Part shown: positions 1 through 9,199 of the stretch, in pieces | How the letters are laid out: every line of letters begins with the position of its first letter | How positions within the stretch are numbered: the stretch's first letter is position 1 | Assembly: GCA_021820965.1 (NCBI GenBank) | Contig: JAKACZ010000033.1 | Coordinates: 1 to 55,501 of the forward strand | Length of the DNA: 55,501 nt | Reading direction: 5' to 3' | From: Bacillota bacterium | Lineage (GTDB): Bacteria > Bacillota > Sulfobacillia > Sulfobacillales > Sulfobacillaceae | Made by a program: the position numbers and the translations under genes | Notes under the pieces: model-generated | The model's database searches: none | What the model was told of the DNA's origin: nothing | What the model saw: only the letters and a program-made list of their open reading frames with translations

Positions 1-123
1 GCGCTCATACCCCCTACGGTCCGAGCGATCCGAGCGGAACGGAACTGAGATGATCCCCGCAACACTAAGGTGTGCCTGCCATGTTTCACATAATGTGGCA
101 TATTCTACCACTGTGGGTAAAGA

Positions 124-459
124 TTAGATCAGGCCATAGGGGGGCGTGGCGGGCCCCGTATAGGCTGGCGAGCGCAACACCGCAGTTGCAGCGTCTTGCG
201 TTTCCTCGGGCGTGTGGCACAAGGTGACACTACCCGAGTCGGCCGTGGGCTTCACGACCACGGGCAAAGCCATGGTTTGCAATAGGCGGGTGACTTCCGC
301 GGGATGATTAAATGTGGCATAGCGCGGAGCGGGAAGGCCAGCCTGGCTTAAGAGAGCGCGCAGCTCGTGTTTGCGGCGAAGGTTGGCGATGCCCCGTGGA
401 TAGACGAGATCCAGACTACGTGCAAGCTCCGCCGCCGCCCGGTCCTCATTGAGGGACAC
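124..459 (-). pseudogene. ATP-grasp enzyme fragment
   Basis: This fragment of about 111 residues carries the segment that precedes and enters an ATP-grasp fold: a 'SLNED' stretch, a 'KHELRALLSQAGLPAPRY' region and the ATP-binding strand 'PVVVKPTADSGSVTL'. In the family (carboxylate-amine or carboxylate-thiol ligases) these elements lie in the first half of proteins of about 400 residues. The N-terminal domain and the catalytic C-terminal half are both missing, so it cannot be a working enzyme. It reads from a GTG codon with no good ribosome binding site and ends at a stop just after the ATP-binding strand. It lies beside transposon debris, which fits truncation. The substrate cannot be guessed. 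Confidence 0.6.
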
Positions 460-634
460 AATGCCGCAGAGTGACCATTGCCCCGCCCTAAACCGTCGTC
501 ACGCCATCGGGTTGCGCCGATTAGTGACCCGTCATGCGTCAGCACTGTGGCGCAGCCCGGCAAGATGACGACCTTGAGGTGGCTCGTGGTATACTGACAG
601 AGAAAGGAGTCCGCTCATAGAAGGAGATCGACCG

Positions 635-934
635 ATGCCGGATCAGCCGCCAGTACCGCCAACTACGCAAGATTTTCCCGACCATTGGGGATTTTATCTC
701 TTGCAGGCGATTTACCGGCTCGATGACAAGATTGATGATGTCCGCCGCGAACAGGAACGAACGGCTGATAGCCTGCGCCACGAGATTCATGCGCTTGACG
801 TCAAATTCGATCAGAAAATCAATGGACTTGATGCCAAGTTCGATCAAAAACTTACCGGGCTCCAGTACTGGTATTGGGGCACGCTGATTGTCATCATTGC
901 AGGGTTTGTCACCGTTCTCTTCACTCACCCTTAA
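635..934 (+). CDS. Small coiled-coil protein with C-terminal membrane anchor
   Basis: A 99-residue protein with a clear AAGGAG site at 621-626, eight bases before the ATG. The first 35 residues are polar with an aromatic patch; residues 30-75 are strongly charged and predicted helical. They contain a tandem 11-residue repeat of the form L-D-x-K-F-D-Q-K-x-x-G, seen twice almost perfectly. Residues about 78-96 form one hydrophobic segment, so the protein is probably tail-anchored with its coiled coil in the cytoplasm. I do not recognise a named family. The repeats resemble short coiled-coil repeats that vary in copy number in other small membrane proteins. It is isolated between debris and has no obvious partner gene. 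Confidence 0.7.
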   Translation: MPDQPPVPPTTQDFPDHWGFYLLQAIYRLDDKIDDVRREQERTADSLRHEIHALDVKFDQKINGLDAKFDQKLTGLQYWYWGTLIVIIAGFVTVLFTHP

Positions 935-1122
935 CGCGGCCTCCCGGCCGCATATCGTTTTCTTTACATTATTATCATGGCGCAGCCCAGCGAGATGATG
1001 GGCGTAGGTTGGTGTATCGTTTCGCGTCGCCATCCCCGGCCAGACCAAGGTCGAAGATGCTGGGTGAGTCTCACCGGGGCCGCAGTGTACCCGACTTGGG
1101 CTCTTGGAGTCTCACCTGGGTG

Positions 1123-1640
1123 GTCCGTATTGCGGAACTGTATCATCGATACAACCGCCGTCAGGCGGCCCACCCCGATGCCGAGGCCTGGCCTCGCGCG
1201 GACCAGGCCTTGCGGGCTTGGGTGGCGCAGTTGAAGACACACTGGCAGAAAGAATTGCGAAACCCCGCCCTCCCCTCACGAGCCGCCAAAGTCCTCCGCA
1301 CCGTTCAGCGCCAATGGGACGGTCTCACCCGTTTTATGGATGATCCCCGGATTCCCTTAGACAATAATACGGGAGAGCGCAAGATCTGGAACCCGGTGAC
1401 CCAACGCAAAAACTATTATGGCAGCCGGGCAATTTGGAGTGGCAAGCTCGCGGCGCAGTGCTGGACCATTGGGGCCACCGCCGCGCAGAACGGGATCGAT
1501 CCGCAAGCCTGGTTGACCGCTTACCTCAGCGCCTGTGCGGAAAATGGAGGGCAACCCTTAACAGCGGACGCCTTGGCACGGTTCCTGCCCTGGGCCCTGT
1601 CCGACACGGACCGGGTGGCCTGGGCTGCTCCGCAGTCCGC
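1123..1640 (+). mobile_element. IS66-family transposase C-terminal remnant
   Basis: The reading frame through this stretch contains the end of an IS66-type TnpC transposase: 'PLDNNTGERKIWNPVTQRKNY' is the family's conserved 'PLDNN..ER..R..v.gRKN' block around the last catalytic residue, followed by 'GSKLAAQ'-like and 'NGIDPQAWLTAYL' helices. Only about 165 residues of a protein of more than 450 remain. The open frame upstream (from 874) and downstream (to 2175) does not resemble transposase and is probably accidental. No tnpA or tnpB partner is present. The tail ends near residue 'RVAWA' and I see no terminal inverted repeat, so this is a decayed fragment. Confidence 0.8.
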
Positions 1641-2311
1641 AGTCTTCGACCGGCTAGGAGATTGCCGCGTAATCCCACGTCTCCTTCTCCCCTCGTGGCG
1701 GGCCACCAAAGGTGACCCGGCTGGCGCGTCGTGGGGAGTCTGTTGTCATGCCTTTCTCGGAGAGAAAAACCAGGAACCCTGGCCGACCCTTCAGCGATCA
1801 TTCGTCCTCTCTGCTGGGGATTTGAGGCCAGATTTTCTCACACAATTTGCCGTTGAAAAACCGGGTTTACCGAATATGTACCCACGATGTCCCCTTCAAC
1901 CGCTTCTGAAGGGAGCTCAATTTCGGGGCTGCAGTATTCGTTTCCGTCCTTCTGGCCTCCACGTTTGCTTGCCGCACAGACGGTTCCGACCTTCGGGATG
2001 CCCCAGGCCGCCGCGGCGTTTACATCCCAGCAGAACATGGATTGTTACCGCACCATGCATGGGATATGCTAATCACCCGAATCGACCAATTGGTGATGGG
2101 GAGACTTGCACTCCCCCAGCTTCTCAGCCTTGTCGGCTGCTCCTCCCGCTCCGGCTTTCGGGCCGAGGGGGGTAGGTTCCTGAACAAGGGCGGACGCCAA
2201 ATGCGGTCCCATCCGCCGCAGACCGCACCCATGCACTCTGGCGCCTCGGGCATTGGGCGCTGATCCAGGGTGGGATCTCCTGGCGGATGATCTGCCGACG
2301 CCAATCCTACT
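1641..2311. other. Gene-free stretch between IS66 tail and intron
   Basis: I find no convincing gene here. Several open frames of 60-95 codons exist on both strands but lack ribosome binding sites and family signatures. On the minus strand near 2090-2150 there is a stem of the form GGGGAG-TGCAAG-TCTCCCC that resembles domain VI of the intron just downstream in plus coordinates, so this may hold a second, more decayed intron end. Low confidence. Confidence 0.3.
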
Positions 2312-2830
2312 ACCGGGTAGGCCGGAGGAATTGCACCTCCAGCCCCCCACAGATTCCGGACTTGAACCTCTCAGCTCATCCGGCTCGTGCGAACCCTTCC
2401 TCGGCGGCGTTACCGCCGCCGAGCGACGCCGAGACGCACTGGCTCCTCCCGGATGGTTGGCCAGGGCCCCTTTGAGTTCGTCCCTCCCCTTCGCTCCATG
2501 CGCATGACACGCACTTCCTCACTAGTACGGGACGGTCCGCCCCCTCTCGGTGCATCGCTACTTTCCCCCTTCGCGGGCTCTGCTTATAGAGTTTTCACTT
2601 CGCATCACCGACAGGGTTCTCACGTTCTATGCCCAAGCCCAGACCAAGCTCGTGCCCACTATACGCCGGATGCCGCGAAGGCCGTAAGTAGGTTCCGCCT
2701 TCGCTCGTCTGGAGAGAGGGTAAAGCCCTCCATTTTGACATCATCGAACCGTCTTTCGACGCTTCCATGGGTTCGCTCACCGTTCACCTTCTTGGTCCAC
2801 ACCTGACATCTTTGATGATGCCTTTTTCCC
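2312..2830 (-). ncRNA. Group II intron without an encoded protein (degenerate)
   Basis: On the minus strand the sequence shows hallmarks of a bacterial group II intron. Domain V lies at 2386-2351: it begins GAGCCGGATGAG, has a GAGA tetraloop and returns with GTCCGG. Domain VI lies at about 2349-2317, a GGAGG-TGCAAT-TCCTCC stem followed by CTACCC near the 3' end. Upstream, 2780-2470 holds the typical domain I-III blocks, including 'GTGAGAACCCTGTCGG', 'GAAAGTAGCGATGC' and the 'GGAGCGAAGGGG' block that normally precedes the maturase gene. Here only about 100 bases separate that block from domain V, so domain IV has no reverse transcriptase gene. The base of domain V reads GGAATC where GGTTC is expected, which suggests damage. 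The 5' end is not resolved. Confidence 0.7.
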
Positions 2831-3152
2831 AACGCTCACGACCGAGACCGTTGTGCCTCAGCCGCTTGGGGCGGTTTGACGGCTCCTCCTACAACGCGCC
2901 GCCGAGGGACCTGCCCTCATCTTGAACATAACTTCGTGACGCAATTACCCACTACAGCGTCAGCCAGCCCTCATGACCGTTTGCGCCGTTTGCCGCGTGC
3001 CGCGGCAGATGGATGGCCACCTCTCAGCCGAGCATCCCGTCGCGCGCCACGACCGTGGCGCCCAGTTCGGGCGCGAAAAACACGGCACATGACGGGAAAT
3101 TACCACCAGACTGGTAGAAACTGAGGATCAGTCAGGTCCCCGCCCCTCTTTT
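2831..3152. other. Gene-free stretch
   Basis: No gene is supported here. The short open frames carry neither ribosome binding sites nor family motifs. The stretch probably contains the unresolved 5' edge of the intron and its flank. A T-run (CCCCTCTTTTTTAG) near 3143-3156 follows a weak stem and could act as a terminator on the plus strand. Confidence 0.3.
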
Positions 3153-3781
3153 TTAGAGCACCCCATAGGTGTCGTACAGTTCGCGCAGCTTCTGCCCCGC
3201 GCGTATGCATTCCCGGACCGCATTTTCCCCGCGCACTTTCAGCAATGCCAGATCGAGCACTTCGTCCTCCAGCGGTTGCGGCACCACAACCAGCCCTCGC
3301 TGTCGCCCAGAATGAGGTCGCCCGGATGAATCTATACCCGGCCGCATTCCACCGGAGTCGGGAAGTCCACCACCTCAAACCGGCCCATCGAATCGACCGG
3401 GCGGCAGCCACGTCCAAACACCGGAAACCCCAATGGCTCAATCCGCTCGACATCCCGAACTAGCCCGTCTACCACTGCGCCTTGACGGCATTCGACAAAA
3501 GCCCCCCCAAAAGGCCGCTCGGTCGGAGAGCGCATTGGTCACAAACACCTCACCGGCGCCGACACTGTCGAGCGCGTCAATGAGGCGCGCATACGGCTTT
3601 TGGGGCATCTCATAGGCCTCCCGCACCATCACCGGGAAAGCTCTCGGCCCACGAGCCGCCGGGCCGCCACCATCGGGCGGATGCCAGCCGACAGCTCCTG
3701 TCCGCGTGCCCCCAACCTGTCCAGGACGTCCGACACAACGGCTGTATACAACTCTTCTCTGATGATGTTCAATGCGACCAT
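3153..3781 (-). pseudogene. RraA-like / HMG aldolase family protein, frameshifted
   Basis: Four pieces in different frames reconstruct one protein of the RraA-like family (4-hydroxy-4-methyl-2-oxoglutarate aldolase and relatives). In order they are 'YTAVVSDVLDRLG' at the N-terminus, 'VGAGEVFVTNA', the substrate-loop region 'GGAFVECRQGAVVDGLVRDV', and 'DFPTPVECGRV'. The order and spacing match an intact member of about 225 residues, but at least three frameshifts separate them. The original start is the ATG at 3781, preceded by GAGGAGG. It begins 13 bases after the esterase stop, so it was the last gene of the operon. The family cleaves or decarboxylates short oxo-acids, which fits the catabolic neighbours. 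It is now non-functional. Confidence 0.75.
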
Positions 3782-3794
3782 CACTGAATCCTCC

Positions 3795-4718
3795 TCAACA
3801 AAAGGTGCCCGCCAGCCCCCGCCGCAGCGCCTCGATGTAGTCCTGGCGCGCCGCACGGCTCACCGCCGCATCTGGGACAATAAACTCAAAAGCATGATAC
3901 CCTCCCGGCACAACGCGGCATTCGACCGGCACCCCTGCCTGAGCAAGCCGCGACACAAAATCCAGCGTCTCGTCACGGAATAAGTCAATGCTGCCGACCA
4001 TGGTGTAGCTGGGCGGGAGACCGGCCAAATCCGGGGCGCGCGACGGCGCCGCGTAAAAGGGCACCTCGGTCCGACCCCCGAGATATAGGCGCCACGCGAT
4101 GAGATTGTGGCTCCGGGTCCACACTCCGGATGTAATCTCGTAGGACGACGGTCTTTCGCTGCGATCGTCAATCATGGGATAGAGCGGCATCTGAAAAATA
4201 ATCTTAGGGCCGCCGCGGTCGCGCGCCAAAAGGGCCAGCGCCGCGGTAAGCCCCCCGCCAGCGCTGTTTCCCGCCACCGCCACGTTGTCAGGATTGATTT
4301 GGATTTTATCCGCATTCTCCGTCATCCAGACCAACGCCTGATAGCAATCCTCCAACCCGGCCGGATAGGGATGCTCCGGAGCCAGCCGGTATTCCACCGC
4401 GGCAACCACAGCCCCCAACGCATGGGCCAATTCCCCGCACCAGCCGGCGTCGGCCGCGGCGGATCCCACAATGTAACCCCCGCCATGAATCCACAACACC
4501 GCCGGCATCTCCCCCTTACCGGCCGGTGTGTAGAGATCCAGCCCAATGAGGCGGGAAGGCGACTGCGCCGGGATATCGACGTGGCTGCGGGTCACGCCCG
4601 CTCTCGGTGTGAATTCCGGCACCTCACGGGCTTCCTGGATTCTCACCTCCGCAAGGTTGCTTAAATCCAGCACCGGGAGCGCCTCCCAGCCCGCTTGCAG
4701 CTCTTGGTGTATTTGCAT
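3795..4718 (-). CDS. Alpha/beta hydrolase, HSL-type esterase
   Basis: A 307-residue protein of the hormone-sensitive-lipase branch of carboxylesterases (family IV). The oxyanion motif HGGG is at residues 78-81 and the nucleophile elbow reads GNSAG with Ser152; most relatives have GDSAG, so Asn151 is a minor deviation. The catalytic Asp ('SIDLFRDE') and His ('GGYHAFEF') follow in the usual places, and the length is normal. Such enzymes hydrolyse short acyl esters or lactones in the cytoplasm; no signal peptide is seen. GAGGTG precedes the ATG and overlaps the stop of the upstream enolase pseudogene. It remains intact in an operon where most other genes are broken, so it may still be selected. 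The substrate is unknown; a lactone or ester of a sugar acid is a guess from context. Confidence 0.85.
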   Translation of the reverse strand: MQIHQELQAGWEALPVLDLSNLAEVRIQEAREVPEFTPRAGVTRSHVDIPAQSPSRLIGLDLYTPAGKGEMPAVLWIHGGGYIVGSAAADAGWCGELAHALGAVVAAVEYRLAPEHPYPAGLEDCYQALVWMTENADKIQINPDNVAVAGNSAGGGLTAALALLARDRGGPKIIFQMPLYPMIDDRSERPSSYEITSGVWTRSHNLIAWRLYLGGRTEVPFYAAPSRAPDLAGLPPSYTMVGSIDLFRDETLDFVSRLAQAGVPVECRVVPGGYHAFEFIVPDAAVSRAARQDYIEALRRGLAGTFC

Positions 4719-4721
4719 AGT

Positions 4722-5961
4722 TCACCTCGTTGAAAAAGGTTGGGCCAAGGGGGCCCGGTCGAGCTCATCGTCGATGCGGAACAGCCGATTGTACTTGGTC
4801 AGCCGTTCCGAGCGGACAATCGCGCCGACTTTGATTTGTCCCGGGCCGACGGCCACCGCCAACACTCATAAACGCGTCCTCGGTCTCCCCCGACCGGGCC
4901 GACACCACTGTCCCAAATCCCGCGTCCTGGGCAATATGCACGGCCGCCAGGGTTTCGCTGATTGTTCCAATCTGGTTCATCTTAATGGGTACCGCGTTCG
5001 CGGCCCGCTCCGCGATGCCGCGCGCGATGCGCTCGGGATTGGTGAGAGGTCATCGCCTAAAATCTGCAGACGCTGCCCCAACCGATCATTGAGTAGGCGC
5101 CAGCCCACCAGTCGTCCTCGGCCAGCCCATCCTCCAAGGAGACTAAGGGATAGCGCTGGGCCCACGTTTCCAGAACCTGAACCAACTTCGATGCCTCATA
5201 GTCCCCGCCGCCAGCGGCCCATCGATAACGCTCCTGGCGATAGAAGTGGGTGGCCGCCACATCCACGGCGATGGCGCCACTGACACCCGGCTTAAGACCC
5301 GCCGCCTCTATCGCTTCGGTGAGCAGTACGAGTCCTTCCTCATTGCTGGTCAAAGGCGGTCCGAATCCGCCCTCGTCGGCGACCAGTACCGCCAGCACCT
5401 CCGCCAACGCCCGCCGCACGGAGTCAACGCGGCGCATGGCTTCGGGGTAACTGGACGCCCCCCGGCACGAACAAATAGTCTTGGACATCGATTTGGCCTC
5501 CCGCGTGCAGTCCCCCGCTAATCATGTTCACCATCGGCATCGGCATGGCCAGGTCGCCGCTGTGCTGGTATAGCTCGGCCAAATACCGGTAGAGCGGAAT
5601 CTGGCGCTGTTGAGCAGCCGCCACCGCGACGGCGCCGGACAGACCCAATATGGCGTTGGCTCCGAGGCGCGCTTTGTTGGGCGTGCTGTCCATTTCGCAC
5701 AGCAGTGCGTCAATTCCTGCCTGATCCCCGGAATCCCGCCCGTTAACGGCCGGGCCCAAAAGGTCGTTGACATGCGCCACCGCCTGGCCGACCCCGAGAC
5801 CGCCGTATTGGGAGAGGTCGCCGTCGCGCAGTTCCACCGCCTCAAACCGTCCGGTGGGGGCACCCGATGGCACCTGAAAACGGCCCTTTGCCCCACCTGC
5901 CGCGACCTCAACCTCCACTGTGGGATTGCCCCGCGAGTCCAACATCTGCCGGGCGTATACC
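4722..5961 (-). pseudogene. Enolase paralogue, multiply frameshifted
   Basis: Successive frames spell a near-complete enolase: 'YARQMLDSRGNPTVEVEV' at the N-terminus, 'LGANAILGLSGA', 'DEGGFGPPL..SNEE', 'YPLVSLEDGLAEDDW', 'ILGDDL', 'MNQIGTISETL' and 'SARSGETED', ending '[18 protein letters not shown]'. Catalytic-loop and metal-ligand motifs are recognisable, but at least four frameshifts separate the blocks, so no full enzyme can be made. Residue Ser replaces the usual His in 'VVSHRSGETED' (here 'VVSARSGE' has Ala), a further sign of relaxed selection. Because it lies in a catabolic operon, it was probably an accessory paralogue rather than the glycolytic enolase. Its stop overlaps the ribosome binding site of the esterase gene. 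Confidence 0.85.
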
Positions 5962-5969
5962 GAATCTCC

Positions 5970-6812
5970 CCACTTTTGCCCATATCCTCTCGTAACACGC
6001 AGGCGACATTCGCCACCGCCGCCGCAAGACTGTCCGGCGCCTCACAGGAGGCCCCATAGGCGGCGTAGAACGTCTCCACCAATTGTCCGTAGGAACGGCT
6101 TTTCCGAAAAATCGCCTTCAGCCACAGGTGATGCATCATAAATCCCAGGTCAAACGCGAGGTGGCCCAGGTGGGCCACCTCCCAATCCAATACAATCGGG
6201 TCTTTGTCGCCCCCCGGAACGATGACATTTTTCGGACTGAAGTCCCCACGGACCAGCACTGCAGCGGTCTGCATCAGAAAATTCACGAACTCCCGGAGCG
6301 CGCACTGGTGCGGAGCCGGATACCGCTCGCTCGAAATAGGGCGTAATGCGCAGTTGGTAAAACAGCGACTGGTCCGCGAAGACACCAAGACTGCCTAGGC
6401 GGCGGGCGCTGTCCTTGTGGACAAGCCCCAAAAAGCGTCCCAGCGCCAGAGCCGTCCGCCCATCGGCCCGGCCCGCCAATAGCTCGGATTTCCACACCAG
6501 GCCGTCCACAAACTGCATCACCAGCACACCGCGCCCGTCATCGCCGCATTCCACCCGAGGGACAGAACCGGGCGAGATGCGGGCGACCTCCTCCAGTGCG
6601 AGGCGCTCGACCTTGCTGCGGCGCACGTCCGACCGCCAGTCTGCGGCCACTTTCAGCTTGGGCAGGGCCTGTTTGAGCACCCACCGGCGATCGTCGCACG
6701 CTGCCAACGCCACGTCGCTGGACAGTGGCGCGACCGTCACCCGGCTGTTCTCGTCAATGAGTCCACAGCGCTCTAAATACCGCGCTATCTGCGCACCATC
6801 CAATAGATTCAT
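5970..6812 (-). pseudogene. Phosphotransferase (APH / methylthioribose kinase-like), frameshifted
   Basis: Two overlapping frames give one kinase of the aminoglycoside-phosphotransferase fold. The N-lobe runs from the ATG at 6812 ('RWVLKQALPKLKV', with the ATP-binding Lys, and 'VPRVECGDDGRGVLVMQFVDG'). The catalytic loop is in the second frame ('VRGDFSPKNVIV', then 'IVLDWEVAHLGHLAFDLG' with the metal-binding Asp). The break is near 6300. The N-lobe motif spacing resembles methylthioribose kinase-like sugar kinases more than antibiotic kinases. The second frame also reads on through the start of the enolase pseudogene, which is a by-product of decay. It starts 10 bases after the dehydrogenase stop, so it was co-transcribed. 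Function is inferred as a small-molecule (sugar) kinase. Confidence 0.7.
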
Positions 6813-6822
6813 GGCCGGGCAA

Positions 6823-7596
6823 TTAATAGGGCTTGCCGGCGGTGGTGCCGCCATCCACAATGAGGCCGCTGCCCCACACATAGCGCGCCTCGTCAGACGC
6901 GAGATACAACGCCGCATACGCCACATCATCGGGCGTGCCCAATTCCGGTGCCAGCTGCCGCTGGCGCAGCGCCCCCTTGGCCTCTTCCGGGTTGTCATAG
7001 GATTCGCGCAGATATTGTTCCACAAAGGGCGTGAAGATGGTTCCCGGCAGGAGCGCGTTAACGCGTATGTTGTAGGGCGCGTAGTCCACCTGCATGGATT
7101 TCGTCATGGCCAAAATCGCGCCCTTGGTGGCGGAGTATGCGGCACGGCGCAAGAGTCCAGTATGCACAATCGACGACGACATGTTAATAATCGAGCCGCC
7201 GCGCTGCGCAATCATGGTGGGCAAAAACGCCTTGCAAACGCGGTACACACCGGTGAGATTGACGGCCACCACCTTCTCCCACAACTCCTCGGGAACATCG
7301 TGCAATGCCCCCACGGCGCTGACGCCGGCATTATTGAACAGCACATCCACCCGATTGTGCCGTGCCAGCACTTGGGCGCGCCAAGATTCGACACTGGCTT
7401 GGTCGCTCACATCCACATGCGTGGCGGCTGCCTCGCCGCCAGCCTGGTGAATGGCCCGCACCGCTTCCTGTGCCGCGGCGTCATCCACCTCCGCAATCTC
7501 CACGAACGCCCCTTCTTTAGCGAACAACTCGGCCGTCGCCCGGCCAATCCCTTTACCCGCGCCGGTAATGAGCGCAACTTTTTTTCGTAAGCGCAT
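6823..7596 (-). CDS. Short-chain dehydrogenase/reductase (SDR)
   Basis: A 257-residue classical SDR. The N-terminal nucleotide motif is TGAGKGIG, followed by NNAG, the catalytic Ser in 'INMSSSIVH' and the YSATK motif holding Tyr and Lys. The C-terminal 'SGLIVDGG' is typical. The protein is full length and in frame, unlike most of its neighbours. GAGGG precedes the ATG. It sits between a broken fumarylacetoacetase-like gene and a broken kinase in what was one minus-strand operon. A role as NAD(P)-dependent dehydrogenase of a hydroxy-acid or sugar acid is inferred from context only; the family is too broad to name a substrate. Confidence 0.9.
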   Translation of the reverse strand: MRLRKKVALITGAGKGIGRATAELFAKEGAFVEIAEVDDAAAQEAVRAIHQAGGEAAATHVDVSDQASVESWRAQVLARHNRVDVLFNNAGVSAVGALHDVPEELWEKVVAVNLTGVYRVCKAFLPTMIAQRGGSIINMSSSIVHTGLLRRAAYSATKGAILAMTKSMQVDYAPYNIRVNALLPGTIFTPFVEQYLRESYDNPEEAKGALRQRQLAPELGTPDDVAYAALYLASDEARYVWGSGLIVDGGTTAGKPY

Positions 7597-7612
7597 CGCG
7601 TTTCCCTCTTTC

Positions 7613-7831
7613 TCAGTCTGCAGTCACCGTAGTTTCAAGCTCTCCCAGACCTTCAATGCCCACTGTCAGGCGATCCCCAGACTGAAGCCAGCGACGCTCG
7701 CCTTCTGGCTACCCAGAATCACCCCTTCGGGCGTGCCGGTCAAAATCACATCGCCGGGCTGGAGCGGAAAGTGCCACGACAGGTAGGCAATAATTTCAGC
7801 GCATGAAAATATCATATCCCTCGCTCAGGAC
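7613..7831 (-). pseudogene. Fumarylacetoacetate hydrolase-family C-terminal remnant
   Basis: This short stretch, not visible as a long open frame, encodes the end of an FAH-family protein: 'RDMIFS', then '[20 protein letters not shown]' and 'TGTPEGV', and after a one-base frameshift '[18 protein letters not shown]'. In intact members (acylpyruvate hydrolases, 2-keto-3-deoxy-sugar-acid dehydratases or hydratases, about 280 residues) these blocks close the active site and end the protein. The first three quarters are deleted. Together with the SDR, RraA-like and enolase genes it points to an operon for 2-oxo-acid or sugar-acid breakdown that has been lost. Confidence 0.8.
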
Positions 7832-8051
7832 GACGCATCTCCGACAATACATATGTTTTTACACAGCGTATCATGGTCCCCGCGCAGAGTCAATCCCCCA
7901 GAGGAGTTGTGTCGAACGGTCTGTCCTCTGACATGGTCATGGATCCCCGCAAGGTTCCACGCTTGAATGGTGGCTGACACCCTGATGCCGCCACACCTGG
8001 AGCCATTGATGGATCGGGGTTGACCAGGGCAAACGCCTCTGTCTTGGCATC

Positions 8052-8694
8052 ATGATGGTCGCCAGATCCATCCACAGAGGCACTCTCCAGGATACAATAC
8101 CCCAGAATCACGAGCAGTCGAGTCTTCCCGACATTGTTGCGGAAATTTGGCGTGGAACGCCGGCTGGCGCAGGCAGGCCGGCACTCCCGCACCAGGGGGG
8201 TGCACGGCCTTCATTCAACGTCTCGTTGAGCTCCTATGCACGCAGCACCATGAATGGCGCTGGGTGGTGGAGACGCAAACGCGTGTATCGTCCCACCCTC
8301 GCGACCGATGCCGAGGCGCTTCCCGTCAAAATTGTGTTCGTCCGGGACCGTCGCAGTGAATCCCAGGAATGGTTAGGGCCCTATGGAGTACCGACCTCAT
8401 CATCCTCACGGACAACGAAGTCGTCCGTAGTGATCGGAAGCGCTGGGCGATTGAGACGTGTTTCACGGTGGCCAAGCGTCTCCTGGCATTCCTCCTCGGG
8501 AATATCAGGGCCGTTCCTATGAGGCCCTGGGCTGGATCCGATACCAATGGCTGGCACTGGAGGGCAGGCGGAGGACACGCGGACCATTGGCGACCTGTTT
8601 TATGGGTAGTGTCGAGAACTGGAGGACATCACCTGTGGATGGATCGTGGACCAAATTCTCGCCGCGTTTGCGGCGAGGCTCCTGGACGATTTAG
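8052..8694 (+). mobile_element. IS4-type transposase remnant, frameshifted
   Basis: Three frames together give the last third of an IS4-superfamily transposase: 'LPVKIVFVRDRRSESQEWL' (from about 8319), 'STDLIILTDNEVV' and 'KRWAIETCFTVAKRLL', then 'EYQGRSYEALGWIRYQWLAL'. The last two are the conserved YREK-like region and the following helix, in which the catalytic Glu is present. At least two frameshifts separate the pieces, and upstream of 8300 homology is unclear. It marks the border between the decayed catabolic operon and the surface locus. Confidence 0.7.
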
Positions 8695-9199
8695 AACGCA
8701 CGGAAGCGCCAATCGACCACCTTTGTGTGCGATTTTCCGGACCATGTTCCGGAGCGATTACGCCATGCCTGGCGCGCACGGCATCAATAGGATTATGGAA
8801 AGTCAGCTAAGTCAATCAGGAGTAAGACTTTCAAGTTGTTCTTGCCCCAGGAAAGTCGAGAGCATTATACCACTTTTCCGTAGATAATTACATATTCGTA
8901 GTACGCAGTTTGAACCTGTATAATGTGCCGTCAACACGCACCCAGGCCATGTTGGCCGGCTGGTGCTGTAAATTCTGAGCGCCTCAAGGAGGAACTGGGA
9001 GATGCGTGTCGAACGCGGGTATAAGGGGCTTAAAATGTCCTGCATTTCAATTCAGTGATTCCGTAGCGCTAGTTGCTAAATATTTCGTGTCGGCTAACGA
9101 GCTTGTTACATTATTGCGAAACGCGCAGAAATTAGGATCGCGCGGTCAATCATACGGAATAAACAGGTTCCCTATGATTTTTCGGAAAGGGGTGTGCCA
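8695..9199. other. Intergenic region with possible promoter for the surface locus
   Basis: No gene is seen. The stretch is richer in A and T than its surroundings. A TATAAT hexamer at 8919-8924 is the best promoter-like element on the plus strand, but the -35 region is weak. If it is used, the transcript has a leader of about 260 bases before the gene at 9200. A GAAAGGGG ribosome binding site lies at 9185-9192. Confidence 0.35.

Noticed and set aside
1838..2038. A minus-strand frame with 'CSPEI' and 'KRGG' that recalls transposon-encoded proteins
   Set aside because: It is only 66 codons, has no catalytic motif and no start signal; I could not support a TnpB or IscB assignment.
2040..2160. 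A possible riboswitch on the minus strand
   Set aside because: The stems do not match conserved boxes of the cobalamin, SAM or other classes I checked. A decayed intron domain VI is a better guess but also unproven.
874..2175. A long plus-strand open frame of 433 codons
   Set aside because: Only the part from about 1123 to 1640 resembles a protein (IS66 transposase tail). The rest has no start signal or homology and overlaps non-coding structure.
5528..6388. An open frame that seems to fuse a kinase with an enolase-region protein
   Set aside because: The kinase half is real but frameshifted; the other half is the enolase sequence read in the wrong frame. It is a product of decay, not a fusion.
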